This document shows positions 32,790 through 40,455 of a stretch of 40,455 nucleotides of DNA, in pieces; position 1 is the stretch's first letter; each line of letters opens with the position of its first letter. Position numbers and translations under genes: made by a program. Location of the stretch: the NCBI GenBank assembly GCA_030917395.1, contig JAUPUU010000247.1, forward strand, positions 1 to 40,455, read 5' to 3'. The notes below the pieces were generated by a model. That model was not told the DNA's origin and did not search any database. It saw only the letters and a list, made by a program, of their open reading frames with translations. The DNA comes from Cyanobacteriota bacterium erpe_2018_sw_21hr_WHONDRS-SW48-000092_B_bin.40. GTDB taxonomy: Bacteria > Cyanobacteriota > Vampirovibrionia > Obscuribacterales > Obscuribacteraceae.

Positions 32790-33821
32790 TTGCCTTTGTA
32801 CAATTTGCTGGAGCAGCCGAATATTTCTAAGTCATCTCCAATGCTATACAAGAAGCGTCTTTTGGTGTTCACGGTTTGCGCCGTCATGTTTTCTGGCGGT
32901 GCTGCCTTAGCCGAGCGGCCAAAATACAGCGGTGTTGTAAAATTTACTGCTCCGTCAATAACGGGTTTGCATAGCGGTAAAGAATTGCCAGGGCCCACGA
33001 CACCAGTGCCAGACCTGGATGAGAACATGAATCAGTGCGCTGGCACTGTTCAGCATTATCGCCTACCTGCAACTGGCTATACTCCACCGTCTCCGACTGG
33101 TGACAGTCGAGCTGGCAAGCTTCTATACGTTAAGCGCAATTGTGGCAGCTGTCACCAGACGGAGAACAAAGGCGGTACGTTGGGCCCACCTCTTGATGGC
33201 ATTGGCGGTGCCCGCGGAGAGCAGTTCATTACCGCTCATATTTTAGATCCTGAAAAACAGATGATTGAGTTTCCTGAATTGTTTGGCGGTAGATCAAATA
33301 TAATGCCGCATTTAGGCATCAGGTTGAATGAGGCTAAGCTGATTACGGCTTATCTGCTTACTTTACCAGAGCCGCAGAACGGTTTCCTTGTCAATGCACA
33401 TCCTAAAATAGGTGCGCCTAGCAAAGAGCATTCGGCAGTAAAAGTAGTTGCTAAGCCTGCCACTGTAAATGGTGCCACTGCTAATGGTGCTGCTTCTATA
33501 AGTAAGGGCCGCGCTTTGTTTCTCAGCCGCGGTTGCGCTGCTTGCCACACAGTGGATGGTGGGCCAAGCAGGTTTGGTCCGAGGCTTGATGGAATTTCGA
33601 CGCGGCGCACCCGACCGGAGTTAGAGGAAGCCTTGAGAAGCGGCTACGACGAACCTGAGATGATTCGCACACTGCATTTATCTAGCGCAGAAATGCAAAA
33701 TATAATTGATTTTCTCAACAGCCTTCCGAGTGCAAAACCGGATCAAGCCAGTTCGCATAAACCCAGTGTGCACAAAACAAAGTCGAACAGAGCCGGAGCC
33801 GTAAGAAAGAAACAAAATTGA
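32790..33821 (+). CDS. Exported dihaem c-type cytochrome
   Basis: Two haem-binding motifs lie in separate class-I-like domains: CGSCH (118-122) with candidate distal Met172 in NIMPH, and CAACH (249-253) in a second domain (~238-320). The signal peptide is clear from MLYKKRLLVFTVCAVMFSGGAALA; it starts at an internal ATG (32841), while TTG 32790 adds 17 residues. Neither start has a strong ribosome site. A short Pro/Ala/Asn linker joins the domains, and the Lys-rich tail is basic. It should carry electrons in the periplasm after haem attachment; donor and acceptor are not visible nearby. Its presence beside adhE indicates a metabolism that is not purely fermentative. Confidence 0.88.
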   Translation: MPLYNLLEQPNISKSSPMLYKKRLLVFTVCAVMFSGGAALAERPKYSGVVKFTAPSITGLHSGKELPGPTTPVPDLDENMNQCAGTVQHYRLPATGYTPPSPTGDSRAGKLLYVKRNCGSCHQTENKGGTLGPPLDGIGGARGEQFITAHILDPEKQMIEFPELFGGRSNIMPHLGIRLNEAKLITAYLLTLPEPQNGFLVNAHPKIGAPSKEHSAVKVVAKPATVNGATANGAASISKGRALFLSRGCAACHTVDGGPSRFGPRLDGISTRRTRPELEEALRSGYDEPEMIRTLHLSSAEMQNIIDFLNSLPSAKPDQASSHKPSVHKTKSNRAGAVRKKQN

Positions 33822-33872
33822 GCTGTGGTATACGACGAAGCTTATAAGTGGCAAGCAGCGCTATTCGCTGTT

Positions 33873-34508
33873 CTACTCTTTGTGCTTGTTTTCAATCTCA
33901 AGCCATTTGGCCTCTTCTTCGTCTTGCAGTGACTTGAGCAGCAACTCTGTATCTTGGCCGTGTATATCACCGCCGGCGGCGATCTGATTTCTCTTTTGCT
34001 GCGCTGCTGCTTTGTACTGTTTCGCAAGAGCAAAGACTTCTTCTGCTTCTTCGCTGCTGGCGAAAACGGAAGATGGTATGTGAAAGCCATTGACCAAGGC
34101 AATCACATAGATACTGCCTCTTCTCATTTCGACGTCACGGATCTGGTGCCATTTGTAGTTGGTTTTTACTGGTCCGAGTGATTCTCTGATACCATCCTCA
34201 TCAATAACTGTCGTAGATTCAACACTTAACTTGCTTAAAAACACAAGTGATACTGTGTGGAAAAGAGTAAAGCAAAGATAAGTGAAAAATGAGAATAATG
34301 CTGAAACGATCAAAAAGCCAAGAAATGTCGCTGCAAAAGTCCCAATGCTCACTTTGGAAGCTACCGCGAGTGCAGCAAGCACGCAAGCGATCGCGTTTAT
34401 AGTAAGCAAGCGTCGCGTGCTACAGAAATAGACCCCGCCTTCCCAAACCTCGGCCGGGTTTTTGGCCTTGTATGTCAGCGTATAGGCTGTTTTGGCTGGC
34501 AGGTTCAA
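33873..34508 (-). CDS. YcxB-like membrane protein
   Basis: TTG start with AGGA 8 nt upstream. It encodes 211 residues: an N-terminal beta segment (AYTLTYKAKNPAEVWEG), two transmembrane helices (~35-52 and ~57-90), then a YcxB-like domain (SVESTTVIDEDGIRESLG, YKWHQIRDVEMRRGSIYV, GFHIPSSVFASSEEAEEVF) and a charged helical tail. Function of the family is unknown. It lies 44 bp downstream of the TPR gene on the same strand and may be in its transcript. Confidence 0.75.
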   Translation of the reverse strand: MNLPAKTAYTLTYKAKNPAEVWEGGVYFCSTRRLLTINAIACVLAALAVASKVSIGTFAATFLGFLIVSALFSFFTYLCFTLFHTVSLVFLSKLSVESTTVIDEDGIRESLGPVKTNYKWHQIRDVEMRRGSIYVIALVNGFHIPSSVFASSEEAEEVFALAKQYKAAAQQKRNQIAAGGDIHGQDTELLLKSLQDEEEAKWLEIENKHKE

Positions 34509-34552
34509 TGGGAATTCCTTGTCTTGTTTTGTCTAAGCAATCTTTTCAAAGA

Positions 34553-35875
34553 CTAATGCTGAGTGTCCAAAAACTTCCCTACGACGTTGCCTTCTTCGCT
34601 GCCGTCTGGACGCAGGATAGTCCAATCAAGCACATCTTTTTCTAGCACTAGTAGGGGTTCGCCCCGTTTGTAATTATTCAGTTTTACTTCGCTGTTTAAA
34701 GTGCCTTCGATTTGATCATCGTGCCAGCTAACCACTGTGACAAAGACCTGCTCCATCTTTTTGCCTTCAGTGTCATGAAGCCGCGTGGTTACCGAGAGTG
34801 ACTGATCAGCAGGCAATCCTTTCAAATAGCGTGCTTTGACTGCTGGAAGGGTTTTGCGAGCAGCCTCCACATATGGTGCCAGGATGGCGTCCAGATGGTC
34901 TCTGCGGTCCTGCACAATTCGATCTGGTGGCGGGCTGCCAATTGGGCGGAAACCTAGTGTCGTTGCTGTCTCTAGTTTTGTCGCGTCAGAGCCAACGGCT
35001 TTTTCCGCAGCTTTTGAATCAGGGGTGGGGCCTGAGCCCGGAATGGCAATGACAGTTCGACCGGAAGGCGCGCCTACCGCTGAAAGTCTCAGCTCCATCA
35101 CGGCTTCTTTCATCTTTTTCTGGGCAAATAGTGCTGTGCCTTTGATTCTATGAGCGTCTCTAACGGCACCTTCCGGTAGGTGCTCGCCTTTGTATTGAAG
35201 AATCTTGTCGGCATCGGCAATGGCTAAATCATATTGCCTGGCAGCAAGATAGGCTTGGCCGCGCATCCCTAAGGCAAGCAGTGCCAGCGTTGTATCTTTC
35301 TCTAATTCGATAGTGTGAGTAAAGTCGACTATGGCGGCGGCAGAGTTTGCCATTTGTAACTCAGCTAAGGCTTTGAATAGATAGGAGCCGCTGTCGTCTT
35401 GTTTAAGCTCAACGGCTTTGGTCAGGTCTTTTAAGGCATTTTCTGGTTGCCGAGTTAGGCAATAATGCATGCCTCGAAGCGCGTAAGCCCGTTCAAGTTT
35501 TCCATCTAGTTTGATGGCTTCATTACAGTCTAAAAGAGCACCGGGGCCGTCTTTTAAATTGAAACGTACTGTTGCTCTCAGAGCGAGAGCGTAGGCGTCT
35601 GGTCGTTTTTTGATCACTCGATCTAGCTCTTCTTTGAAGGCATTGAGGCGAGTTTCGTCAACAGGGCCTTTATTTAGTTGGTTGTCTATAAGCTCAAGCG
35701 CCTTCTTGTTTTCAGAGGCGTGCGCTGGCATCTGAGCCATGCTAACCCAGCAGAAGCTAATCAAGCTTGAGGCTTGGGCTAAGATAATTAGATAGCGCCC
35801 CATAGCACGGGCACTGTTGCACAAGTGGTAAGTCTTTGCTGTATGCGCCTTATTCAGCACTAACACCTCTGGCAT
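34553..35875 (-). CDS. Exported TPR protein
   Basis: It encodes 440 residues. A hydrophobic stretch (~28-47, YLIILAQASSLISFCWVSMA) is a signal peptide or anchor; an internal Met (residue 25) would give a more usual leader, so the start at 35875 is uncertain, and neither start has a good ribosome site. Residues ~55-270 hold about five to six TPR units (AYALRGMHYCLTRQPENALKDLTKAVELK, ALGMRGQAYLAARQYDLAIADADKIL). Residues ~310-435 are a separate alpha/beta domain (SVTTRLHDTEGKKMEQVFVTVVSWHDDQIEG), resembling a DUF2314-type fold only loosely. Probably a periplasmic scaffold. Confidence 0.8.
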   Translation of the reverse strand: MPEVLVLNKAHTAKTYHLCNSARAMGRYLIILAQASSLISFCWVSMAQMPAHASENKKALELIDNQLNKGPVDETRLNAFKEELDRVIKKRPDAYALALRATVRFNLKDGPGALLDCNEAIKLDGKLERAYALRGMHYCLTRQPENALKDLTKAVELKQDDSGSYLFKALAELQMANSAAAIVDFTHTIELEKDTTLALLALGMRGQAYLAARQYDLAIADADKILQYKGEHLPEGAVRDAHRIKGTALFAQKKMKEAVMELRLSAVGAPSGRTVIAIPGSGPTPDSKAAEKAVGSDATKLETATTLGFRPIGSPPPDRIVQDRRDHLDAILAPYVEAARKTLPAVKARYLKGLPADQSLSVTTRLHDTEGKKMEQVFVTVVSWHDDQIEGTLNSEVKLNNYKRGEPLLVLEKDVLDWTILRPDGSEEGNVVGKFLDTQH

Positions 35876-35967
35876 ACTTGATTAGCGACCGCTTGAATTA
35901 AACGGCATTTCGCGCAAAGGCCTACGAATTCTAGTCGCTAACCTGTTTTACCACGAAGGCAGAAGTT

Positions 35968-36480
35968 TCAGTTGAAGAGCACAACGTCACCACAGCGCCC
36001 GCCAGCGAAAATCCAATTGGCTGTGCCTGGTAATGCAACGCCTAGTAACATTAGTGATATTCCAAGAATGGCTCTTCTCACTTTTTTGCTCTTAGTGGGA
36101 AGGTTGTTTGCAAATGCAGTGAAGATGAGGTAAGCACCAAAAAGAAGCCCGCAGACTTCGCCGGTGTTGAAGAGAAAGTTGACTACTGGTTCTATCCACA
36201 TGAAATTGTTCACGCGCACTGTGCCCGCGGTATTTACTCCTTGTGCCAAAGATGCCTCCGCTGTTGGCGCACTTTTCGCTTCGGTCGGCTTTCTATTCTG
36301 CTCATTTGCCGTGGAGTTAAGAGGCTGACGACCGACTAAATTGGCTTGCGCTGCTGGTGGGCTAGTTAGTGTCGTCGGCCCATTTGCCTTAGCGCTATTG
36401 ATACCGGTGGCCACAAGAAGAGTTAAGGCGAGAACTGTAGTCGCGCGATGTAGACGATGCCGAGTGTTAATGTGCTTCAT
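35968..36480 (-). CDS. Exported protein with two C-terminal membrane helices
   Basis: ATG with AGGAG 8 nt upstream. Signal peptide (1-33, ending AKANG), a disordered polar part (~34-90), then two transmembrane helices (~100-123 and ~137-158) separated by a basic loop (TKSKKVRR). The hydrophobic C-terminal half with a short basic loop resembles VirB2/TrbC pilin-like subunits in topology, but no type IV secretion genes are nearby. Function unknown. Confidence 0.7.
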   Translation of the reverse strand: MKHINTRHRLHRATTVLALTLLVATGINSAKANGPTTLTSPPAAQANLVGRQPLNSTANEQNRKPTEAKSAPTAEASLAQGVNTAGTVRVNNFMWIEPVVNFLFNTGEVCGLLFGAYLIFTAFANNLPTKSKKVRRAILGISLMLLGVALPGTANWIFAGGRCGDVVLFN

Positions 36481-36638
36481 CAGCCGTTCTCCTAGCTATA
36501 GAATTGTCGAACTAGTAAATCAATGAGAATGGATACACTTGCTAAATAAGGCAGTGGCTGCCCAATGCCTGAATAGTAATTGTCGCGCCATCGGTGGTCA
36601 AGAGGTGTTTACCCTAGGTTTCACCTATCTGCCAGGCC

Positions 36639-37379
36639 TCAATCTTTTGCTGCTATTTGCGGTGGGCTTGTCTTACCCTTTTTGCTCAGAATCATTATGA
36701 TGATGAGTACACCAATCAAATAATATTTTTGCTCTGAGAATAATTGATACCCTGTTTGAATCATGGCTCCGGGCACGCTTAATAGGTGAGCTATTAACAT
36801 TGCTGCAATCCAGAGCGCTGCATTTAGTGGCTCAACAAACCATAAGAGTCCAAAAACTATCCAGATGCCAAATTGGCCAAAGCGATTCATGGCTTCTTGC
36901 GCGCCGCGGGGCAACCATGGCTCAATCACTCCGTAGCCGTCGAGGGGCGGAATGGGCAGTGAATTGAGAATCAGGCAGACTATTTGTAGAAGCACAAGCA
37001 GTGCCAGCGCTGGCCAGAGGCCGTAGTCGGAATTTTGTTTGACGAAGCCGAACATGAAAGGTGAGGCATAGACAAAAATCATTACGGCGCTGCCGAAGGG
37101 GCCGGCTGCTGATACTGCTGAGTGCCAGAATTTATTGCGCAGCTTGCTACGGTCAATGTATACCGCGGCTCCAGGTAGAGCGATGCCGCCCATCATCAGC
37201 ATGATAATTGGTATCACCAGTGTCAGACCTGGGTCCGTATATTTGATGGGGTTGAGAGTTAAGTAACCTTTGTCTTTGACTGATTTGTCGCCACCAGCGT
37301 ATGCCACCACTGCATGGCAAAACTCGTGGATGCACAAAGCGAAAATCCAGCCGATACAAACTACTAGCGATAAGCCCAT
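36639..37379 (-). CDS. Site-2 protease (M50)-like membrane metalloprotease
   Basis: It encodes 246 residues with about six helices. The zinc motif HEFCH (18-22) lies in the first helix, and NSLPIPPLDGYGVIEPWLPR carries the second conserved segment (normally NPxDG) that provides the Asp ligand. A short cytosolic face and AAGPFGSAVMIF complete the M50/YwhC-like pattern. It should cut substrates within the membrane. No anti-sigma factor or PDZ domain is seen, so the substrate is unknown. An AAAGG lies ~8 nt upstream of the ATG. The 158 bp between it and the next gene upstream on the map show no clear element. Confidence 0.85.
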   Translation of the reverse strand: MGLSLVVCIGWIFALCIHEFCHAVVAYAGGDKSVKDKGYLTLNPIKYTDPGLTLVIPIIMLMMGGIALPGAAVYIDRSKLRNKFWHSAVSAAGPFGSAVMIFVYASPFMFGFVKQNSDYGLWPALALLVLLQIVCLILNSLPIPPLDGYGVIEPWLPRGAQEAMNRFGQFGIWIVFGLLWFVEPLNAALWIAAMLIAHLLSVPGAMIQTGYQLFSEQKYYLIGVLIIIMILSKKGKTSPPQIAAKD

Positions 37380-37450
37380 TTTCTTTGCCTTTATTTGTTT
37401 AATATAAACAGTAGCATAGCTTGTTTTGAAGCCCTAGCTCAGGGTGGCAT

Positions 37451-38341
37451 TTATAGCTTTGGTTGCTTGGGCTTGGCCGGTCTCTCTTTGCCGATGTTTA
37501 GCATTTCGCCGAATTCGTCGATAGAGCCTGACATACCTTTGAATTTAAAGCTGCTATCGATTGTTTTCAGTGCTTTGTAGTTTTTGGGTAACTCAAATGT
37601 CGAAGCTGGTATCGATTCGTTTCTTACTACCTTCTTCGTGCGTATAAACCAATGTGGTTCGTTTGTATCTTTGATCTTTCCAACGCAGTTTATTAAGAGT
37701 CCATCAAGTTTTACGCAATTGAATAACTGGCATTGAATTGCTGCTACCTGTGGTGCCGTTGATAGCTGGTATGAGTCTACGAAGTAGTTGCTCACTTCTC
37801 TCGGTTTCTCTGTTTGGAATATGGCCGTCGTAACTTTTTCACCAGGGAAAGTGTATTGATACGAGGGCACATTGACTCCTCTTAGCGTAATTGCTTTCTT
37901 TGCGATTGGTTTTTCAAGAGTGCACTCATCCGTTGCGCCCACTGTAGAGGTGTTGAACTGCTGCCATTTTGAGGGTTTGACGAAGCCCATCTCTTTCGTG
38001 TCAGGTCTGAAAACGCAAATGTTCCAGTCTGGGGCTTTGGCAATGGCCGAGAAAGAGCAAGATGCAATATCAATGCGTATGGCCTGGTCGGTGACGGTGC
38101 AGTTTATTGGGCCGCCGTTGCTTGATTCTTGAAATACTATCCAGCCTCTATATGAATTTTCTTTCTTTGTTTCTTTAGTCACAGGAGCGGCCCAAGATGG
38201 CAGGCCCGCGACTAAAGCTAGGCCTAAGCTGAATACCAATCCGAGTGTGGTGTAGAGTGTTAAACCTAAAAGTTGGCTGAAGAGAGTTGCTTTCAGTAAG
38301 TATAGGTTGAGCGGTTTAGTCTCGGTAGATTTCAATTGCAA
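37451..38341 (-). CDS. Exported protein of unknown function
   Basis: TTG start with AGGA 5 nt upstream. A hydrophobic segment (~residues 24-51) ends near WAAP, as signal peptide or anchor. The mature part is ~245 residues, beta-rich with several cysteines (NCTVTD, CSFSAI, CTLEKP, CQLFNCV), and ends in a Lys/Pro tail. The pattern (YRGWIVFQESSNGGPINCTV ... VRNESIPASTFELPKNY) is reminiscent of DUF4412/LolA-like beta proteins, but this is weak. No family recognised with confidence. It lies 38 bp downstream of the methyltransferase gene on the same strand. Confidence 0.68.
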   Translation of the reverse strand: MQLKSTETKPLNLYLLKATLFSQLLGLTLYTTLGLVFSLGLALVAGLPSWAAPVTKETKKENSYRGWIVFQESSNGGPINCTVTDQAIRIDIASCSFSAIAKAPDWNICVFRPDTKEMGFVKPSKWQQFNTSTVGATDECTLEKPIAKKAITLRGVNVPSYQYTFPGEKVTTAIFQTEKPREVSNYFVDSYQLSTAPQVAAIQCQLFNCVKLDGLLINCVGKIKDTNEPHWFIRTKKVVRNESIPASTFELPKNYKALKTIDSSFKFKGMSGSIDEFGEMLNIGKERPAKPKQPKL

Positions 38342-38379
38342 ATGTTTCCTGTTGACTTAGCAGTTATTTGACTAGCGTT

Positions 38380-40455
38380 TTATTTGACTAACTTCTTGCG
38401 GCTGCCCACCACCCATTCGTTGTCTCTAATTATTGCTGCGGTGGCTTTGTCTATTTTGTAGAGTTGGTAGATGATGGTATCAATTTCTAGCTGTATTTTC
38501 CTTTCAGTTTCAACTATTTCTGTGCTGTCTATGCCTTCTGTATTGTCGTGCCAGCGGCGCATTAGGGATACTGCTTCTTTGACTAAATTGGCAACGTTGG
38601 CGCATATTTCTGCTGTCGGTGCGTTGAACGGTAAGCGGCGTAAGTCGCCAATTTGAAAATTGATTGTTGGGTTGAGTACCCCTAAGAAGTAGATGGCTAG
38701 AGATGAGTTGAGGAAGCCGAGCAAATAATGATGGTCAATGTTATTTGAGAAGACTGCAGAGCTAGCGATATCGAATATCGAGTTTTCGCTCAATAGGCGC
38801 GCTTTGAAGCCGGTGGTGCCAATATATGAATAGGTGAGTCCGGGCTTGAAATAGTATTCTTCGCCAGGCAAGGCCCGCGATTGGCCTCTCTCTTTGCGAT
38901 ATTGGCGAATGCTATCGCCGTTGTCTGGCCAAAATAGACGGTAGCTGGTTTGGTGATACCACTTTTGTCCGCCGCCTTTATCGTAGGGCACATAGTGATG
39001 CTTTTCGCTTTCGCACAGCTGAGAATCTAGTTTGACAAATTTCTTGTTGTTACAGGTGAATAGTCCGTTGACGATGGCAATGCCGTCAATGTCACAGAGA
39101 GCTGGAAGTTCTTTGAAGCAATTTGCTAGAGCTGCAGGGCAGTCGAAAGCAAAGGGGTTGCCGCTAATTGCTGCCATTGTGGCGAGAGCTGTATCTTCTA
39201 CAATTAGGCTCGTGCTGAGACTTTTGTTTTCCATGCGGCCGACGCGGATGGTGCGCGAGGGCGAATCTTGCTCACTTTCTTTACGCTCTAAAGTTAGAAT
39301 GGCGCTGTTAACTTTTTCTCCCGGGCAGGCGCTGAAGCTTCCTAAGCCCAGCGTCAGGCATGAGCTTATATGACAGTCTTCTATTAGTTTGAGGCGGAAG
39401 GCCCTGTAGCGTTGAACCGAGAGAAAGCTCTGCTGCACAATCATTGACAGCTTACCGCCCGGTGAGAGCACTCTTGTTGCCAGCTCTATGAATGCGGTGT
39501 AAAGGTCGCCAGCGCTATCAGGATAATTTCGCTTGAGGAAAGTAGCCATGGTATCGCCCATGATGCGAGTGCTGAGATAGGGCGGATTCATTACGATTTT
39601 ATTGTAAGTAGTATTGCTCAGCTTGGGAGCGGCTTTGCCTTGAAGATCAAACCAGTCTTCTGAGTCTTCTGGCTCTTCTCTGTCTCCTGAGTCGTCTGCG
39701 TCTTTTGCCTTGGCCTGATTGCTATTTCTATGTAAGCCAAGGTTGAGGCTTCCGGCTGAAGATTTGCTGAGAAAGAGGCGAGGCAATGGCAGTTCGCACT
39801 TTGATTGCTCGAGAGATTGCTCGAGAGATTGCTCGAGAGATTGCTCGAGAGATTGTTCTAGCGATTGTTCTGGTGATTTATCTGTTAATTCATCCAGCGA
39901 TTTGCCCGCGGTTTTACTGGGCGATTGCCTCAGCCCCGCTAGGTGATCTCGGGCAAGAAGATAGAAAGCAAATCCGCATAGCTGCAGTAATTTGCGGTCT
40001 ACATCTAGGCCGGTGATTACTTCAGTAAACAGTTTTTCTAGCTGCTCTATGCCTGCGCCTGGGTCTATGCCTGAGTCTGAGTTTGAGTCTGAGTCTTGGT
40101 CTGCGCGTGCACGCGATAACCACAGCTCAGCCGCTGGAATGAGCAAGTGCCCGGCTCCGCAGGCAGGGTCCAAAAGTCGAGCTGGTGCATTGTTTTCTGA
40201 TTCAAAAACTTCGGCTGCCAGGTGTTCGGCAATGTTTTCGGGGGTAAAGACCTGAGTGCTCAGGCCAAATAATTCTTGAGCCCATCCTGTCGATAAGGTG
40301 CTCTGACCGATCGCTCTTATTTCATCCAGCCAGGGCGAGTTCGTTTTAGTGCTGCTTCGGTTCGCCCCTTCCAGACCGCCCTTCTTTTTGATGCGCTCGC
40401 CTAGTGTCTGGCCTACCCAGTTTGTTAGTTCGTCTGGCGAACCAGGCCAGTCTAA
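38380..40455 (-). CDS. N6-adenine DNA methyltransferase (PglX/Eco57I-like), 5' end outside the window
   Basis: The reading frame is open from its stop to the right edge (691 codons visible), so a start at 40173 would be false: upstream residues read STQVFTPENIAEHLA, the typical lead-in to motif I. Motif I is DPACGAGHLL (visible residues 96-105, SAM binding) and motif IV is NPPY (290-293), the N6-adenine catalytic motif. A C-terminal recognition part follows, with YYFKPGLTYSYIGTTGFKARL and LLGFLNSSLAIYFLGVLNPT, a pattern seen in BREX PglX and type IIG enzymes. Between motifs I and IV lies an extra ~100-residue acidic insert with repeated DS and SLEQ units. It methylates adenine in a specific site for defence or gene regulation. 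No BREX or restriction gene is visible within the window; they may lie to the right. Confidence 0.87.
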   Translation of the reverse strand, partial: LDWPGSPDELTNWVGQTLGERIKKKGGLEGANRSSTKTNSPWLDEIRAIGQSTLSTGWAQELFGLSTQVFTPENIAEHLAAEVFESENNAPARLLDPACGAGHLLIPAAELWLSRARADQDSDSNSDSGIDPGAGIEQLEKLFTEVITGLDVDRKLLQLCGFAFYLLARDHLAGLRQSPSKTAGKSLDELTDKSPEQSLEQSLEQSLEQSLEQSLEQSKCELPLPRLFLSKSSAGSLNLGLHRNSNQAKAKDADDSGDREEPEDSEDWFDLQGKAAPKLSNTTYNKIVMNPPYLSTRIMGDTMATFLKRNYPDSAGDLYTAFIELATRVLSPGGKLSMIVQQSFLSVQRYRAFRLKLIEDCHISSCLTLGLGSFSACPGEKVNSAILTLERKESEQDSPSRTIRVGRMENKSLSTSLIVEDTALATMAAISGNPFAFDCPAALANCFKELPALCDIDGIAIVNGLFTCNNKKFVKLDSQLCESEKHHYVPYDKGGGQKWYHQTSYRLFWPDNGDSIRQYRKERGQSRALPGEEYYFKPGLTYSYIGTTGFKARLLSENSIFDIASSAVFSNNIDHHYLLGFLNSSLAIYFLGVLNPTINFQIGDLRRLPFNAPTAEICANVANLVKEAVSLMRRWHDNTEGIDSTEIVETERKIQLEIDTIIYQLYKIDKATAAIIRDNEWVVGSRKKLVK
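39804..39875 (-). repeat. 12-bp in-frame tandem repeat in the methyltransferase gene
   Basis: Six units of 12 bp run from 39804: four identical (ATTGCTCGAGAG) and two diverged. Each encodes one SLEQ tetrapeptide in the insert between motifs I and IV. The length is a multiple of three, so copy-number change would not alter the reading frame. Confidence 0.92.

Noticed and set aside
36602-36625. AGGTG/CACCT inverted repeat after the M50 protease gene
   Set aside because: The stem is interrupted and no T-run follows on the minus strand.
39719-40016. Plus-strand ORFs opposite the methyltransferase
   Set aside because: They read the tandem repeat and the acidic insert in antisense (repetitive CSRD or REIA residues), so they are shadows of the real gene.
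40171-40173. TTG as the start codon of the methyltransferase
   Set aside because: The same frame stays open to the window edge and encodes the conserved TPENIA region before motif I, so the gene is cut by the edge instead.
1-40455. CRISPR arrays, tRNA/rRNA genes, insertion sequences, prophage
   Set aside because: No regularly spaced direct repeats with unique spacers, no tRNA-like cloverleaf noticed, and no transposase, integrase or phage structural protein among the open frames.

Overview
The window looks like a chromosomal segment of a Gram-negative (diderm) bacterium. It carries a MlaC-like periplasmic protein, many Sec signal peptides, a lipoprotein and a c-type cytochrome. Gene style suggests the non-photosynthetic cyanobacterial relatives (Vampirovibrionia/Melainabacteria, Obscuribacter-like): many TPR proteins, a kinase fused to a membrane and helical region, a cyanobacterial-style HExxHxxGxxxH metalloprotease, frequent TTG/GTG starts behind GGAG-type ribosome sites, and many lineage-specific secreted proteins. 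The lineage is inferred from style, not from a marker gene. I saw no rRNA, tRNA, IS element, prophage or CRISPR array.

Layout. 1-380: the 3' end of dnaK and its terminator. 455-6175: secreted or membrane proteins (LE-repeat protein, SGNH-like protein, small membrane protein), a cyclophilin, NagB and a zinc metalloprotease. 6201-8386: two tandem paralogous secreted proteins of unknown function. 8638-13008: a minus-strand operon read as small membrane protein, APC/KUP-like permease, KdpD-like kinase lacking the usual N-terminal sensor, KdpE-like regulator; this is most simply a potassium or osmotic homeostasis module. 13282-17139: a small unknown protein and a 1064-residue TPR envelope protein. 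17449-20064: AdhE. 20120-23285: STAS protein, ABC ATPase, ABC-2 permease and MlaC-like protein, probably a lipid or envelope transporter. 23342-24103: SfsA. 24247-29680: small secreted and membrane proteins, an HExxH protein, a TPR protein and a DUF4142 protein. 29836-33821: Ser/Thr kinase chimera, Gly/Arg-rich protein and dihaem cytochrome c. 33873-38341: YcxB-like, TPR, membrane, M50 protease-like and secreted proteins. 38380-right edge: a large N6-adenine DNA methyltransferase whose 5' end lies outside the window.

The strongest non-coding signal surrounds the KdpDE-like genes. Two intergenic regions, upstream of the permease operon and upstream of the first secreted paralog, share an 18-bp identical stretch built from TTGA half-sites repeated every 11 bp. 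In both, a TTGA-N7-TTGA pair lies 12-13 bp before a TATATT/TAGATA -10-like hexamer. This is the geometry expected of an OmpR/PhoB/KdpE-type regulator. A separate array of eight 11-bp units, in the opposite orientation, fills the leader of the paralog gene. Together these suggest one regulon linking potassium transport with the unknown secreted proteins.
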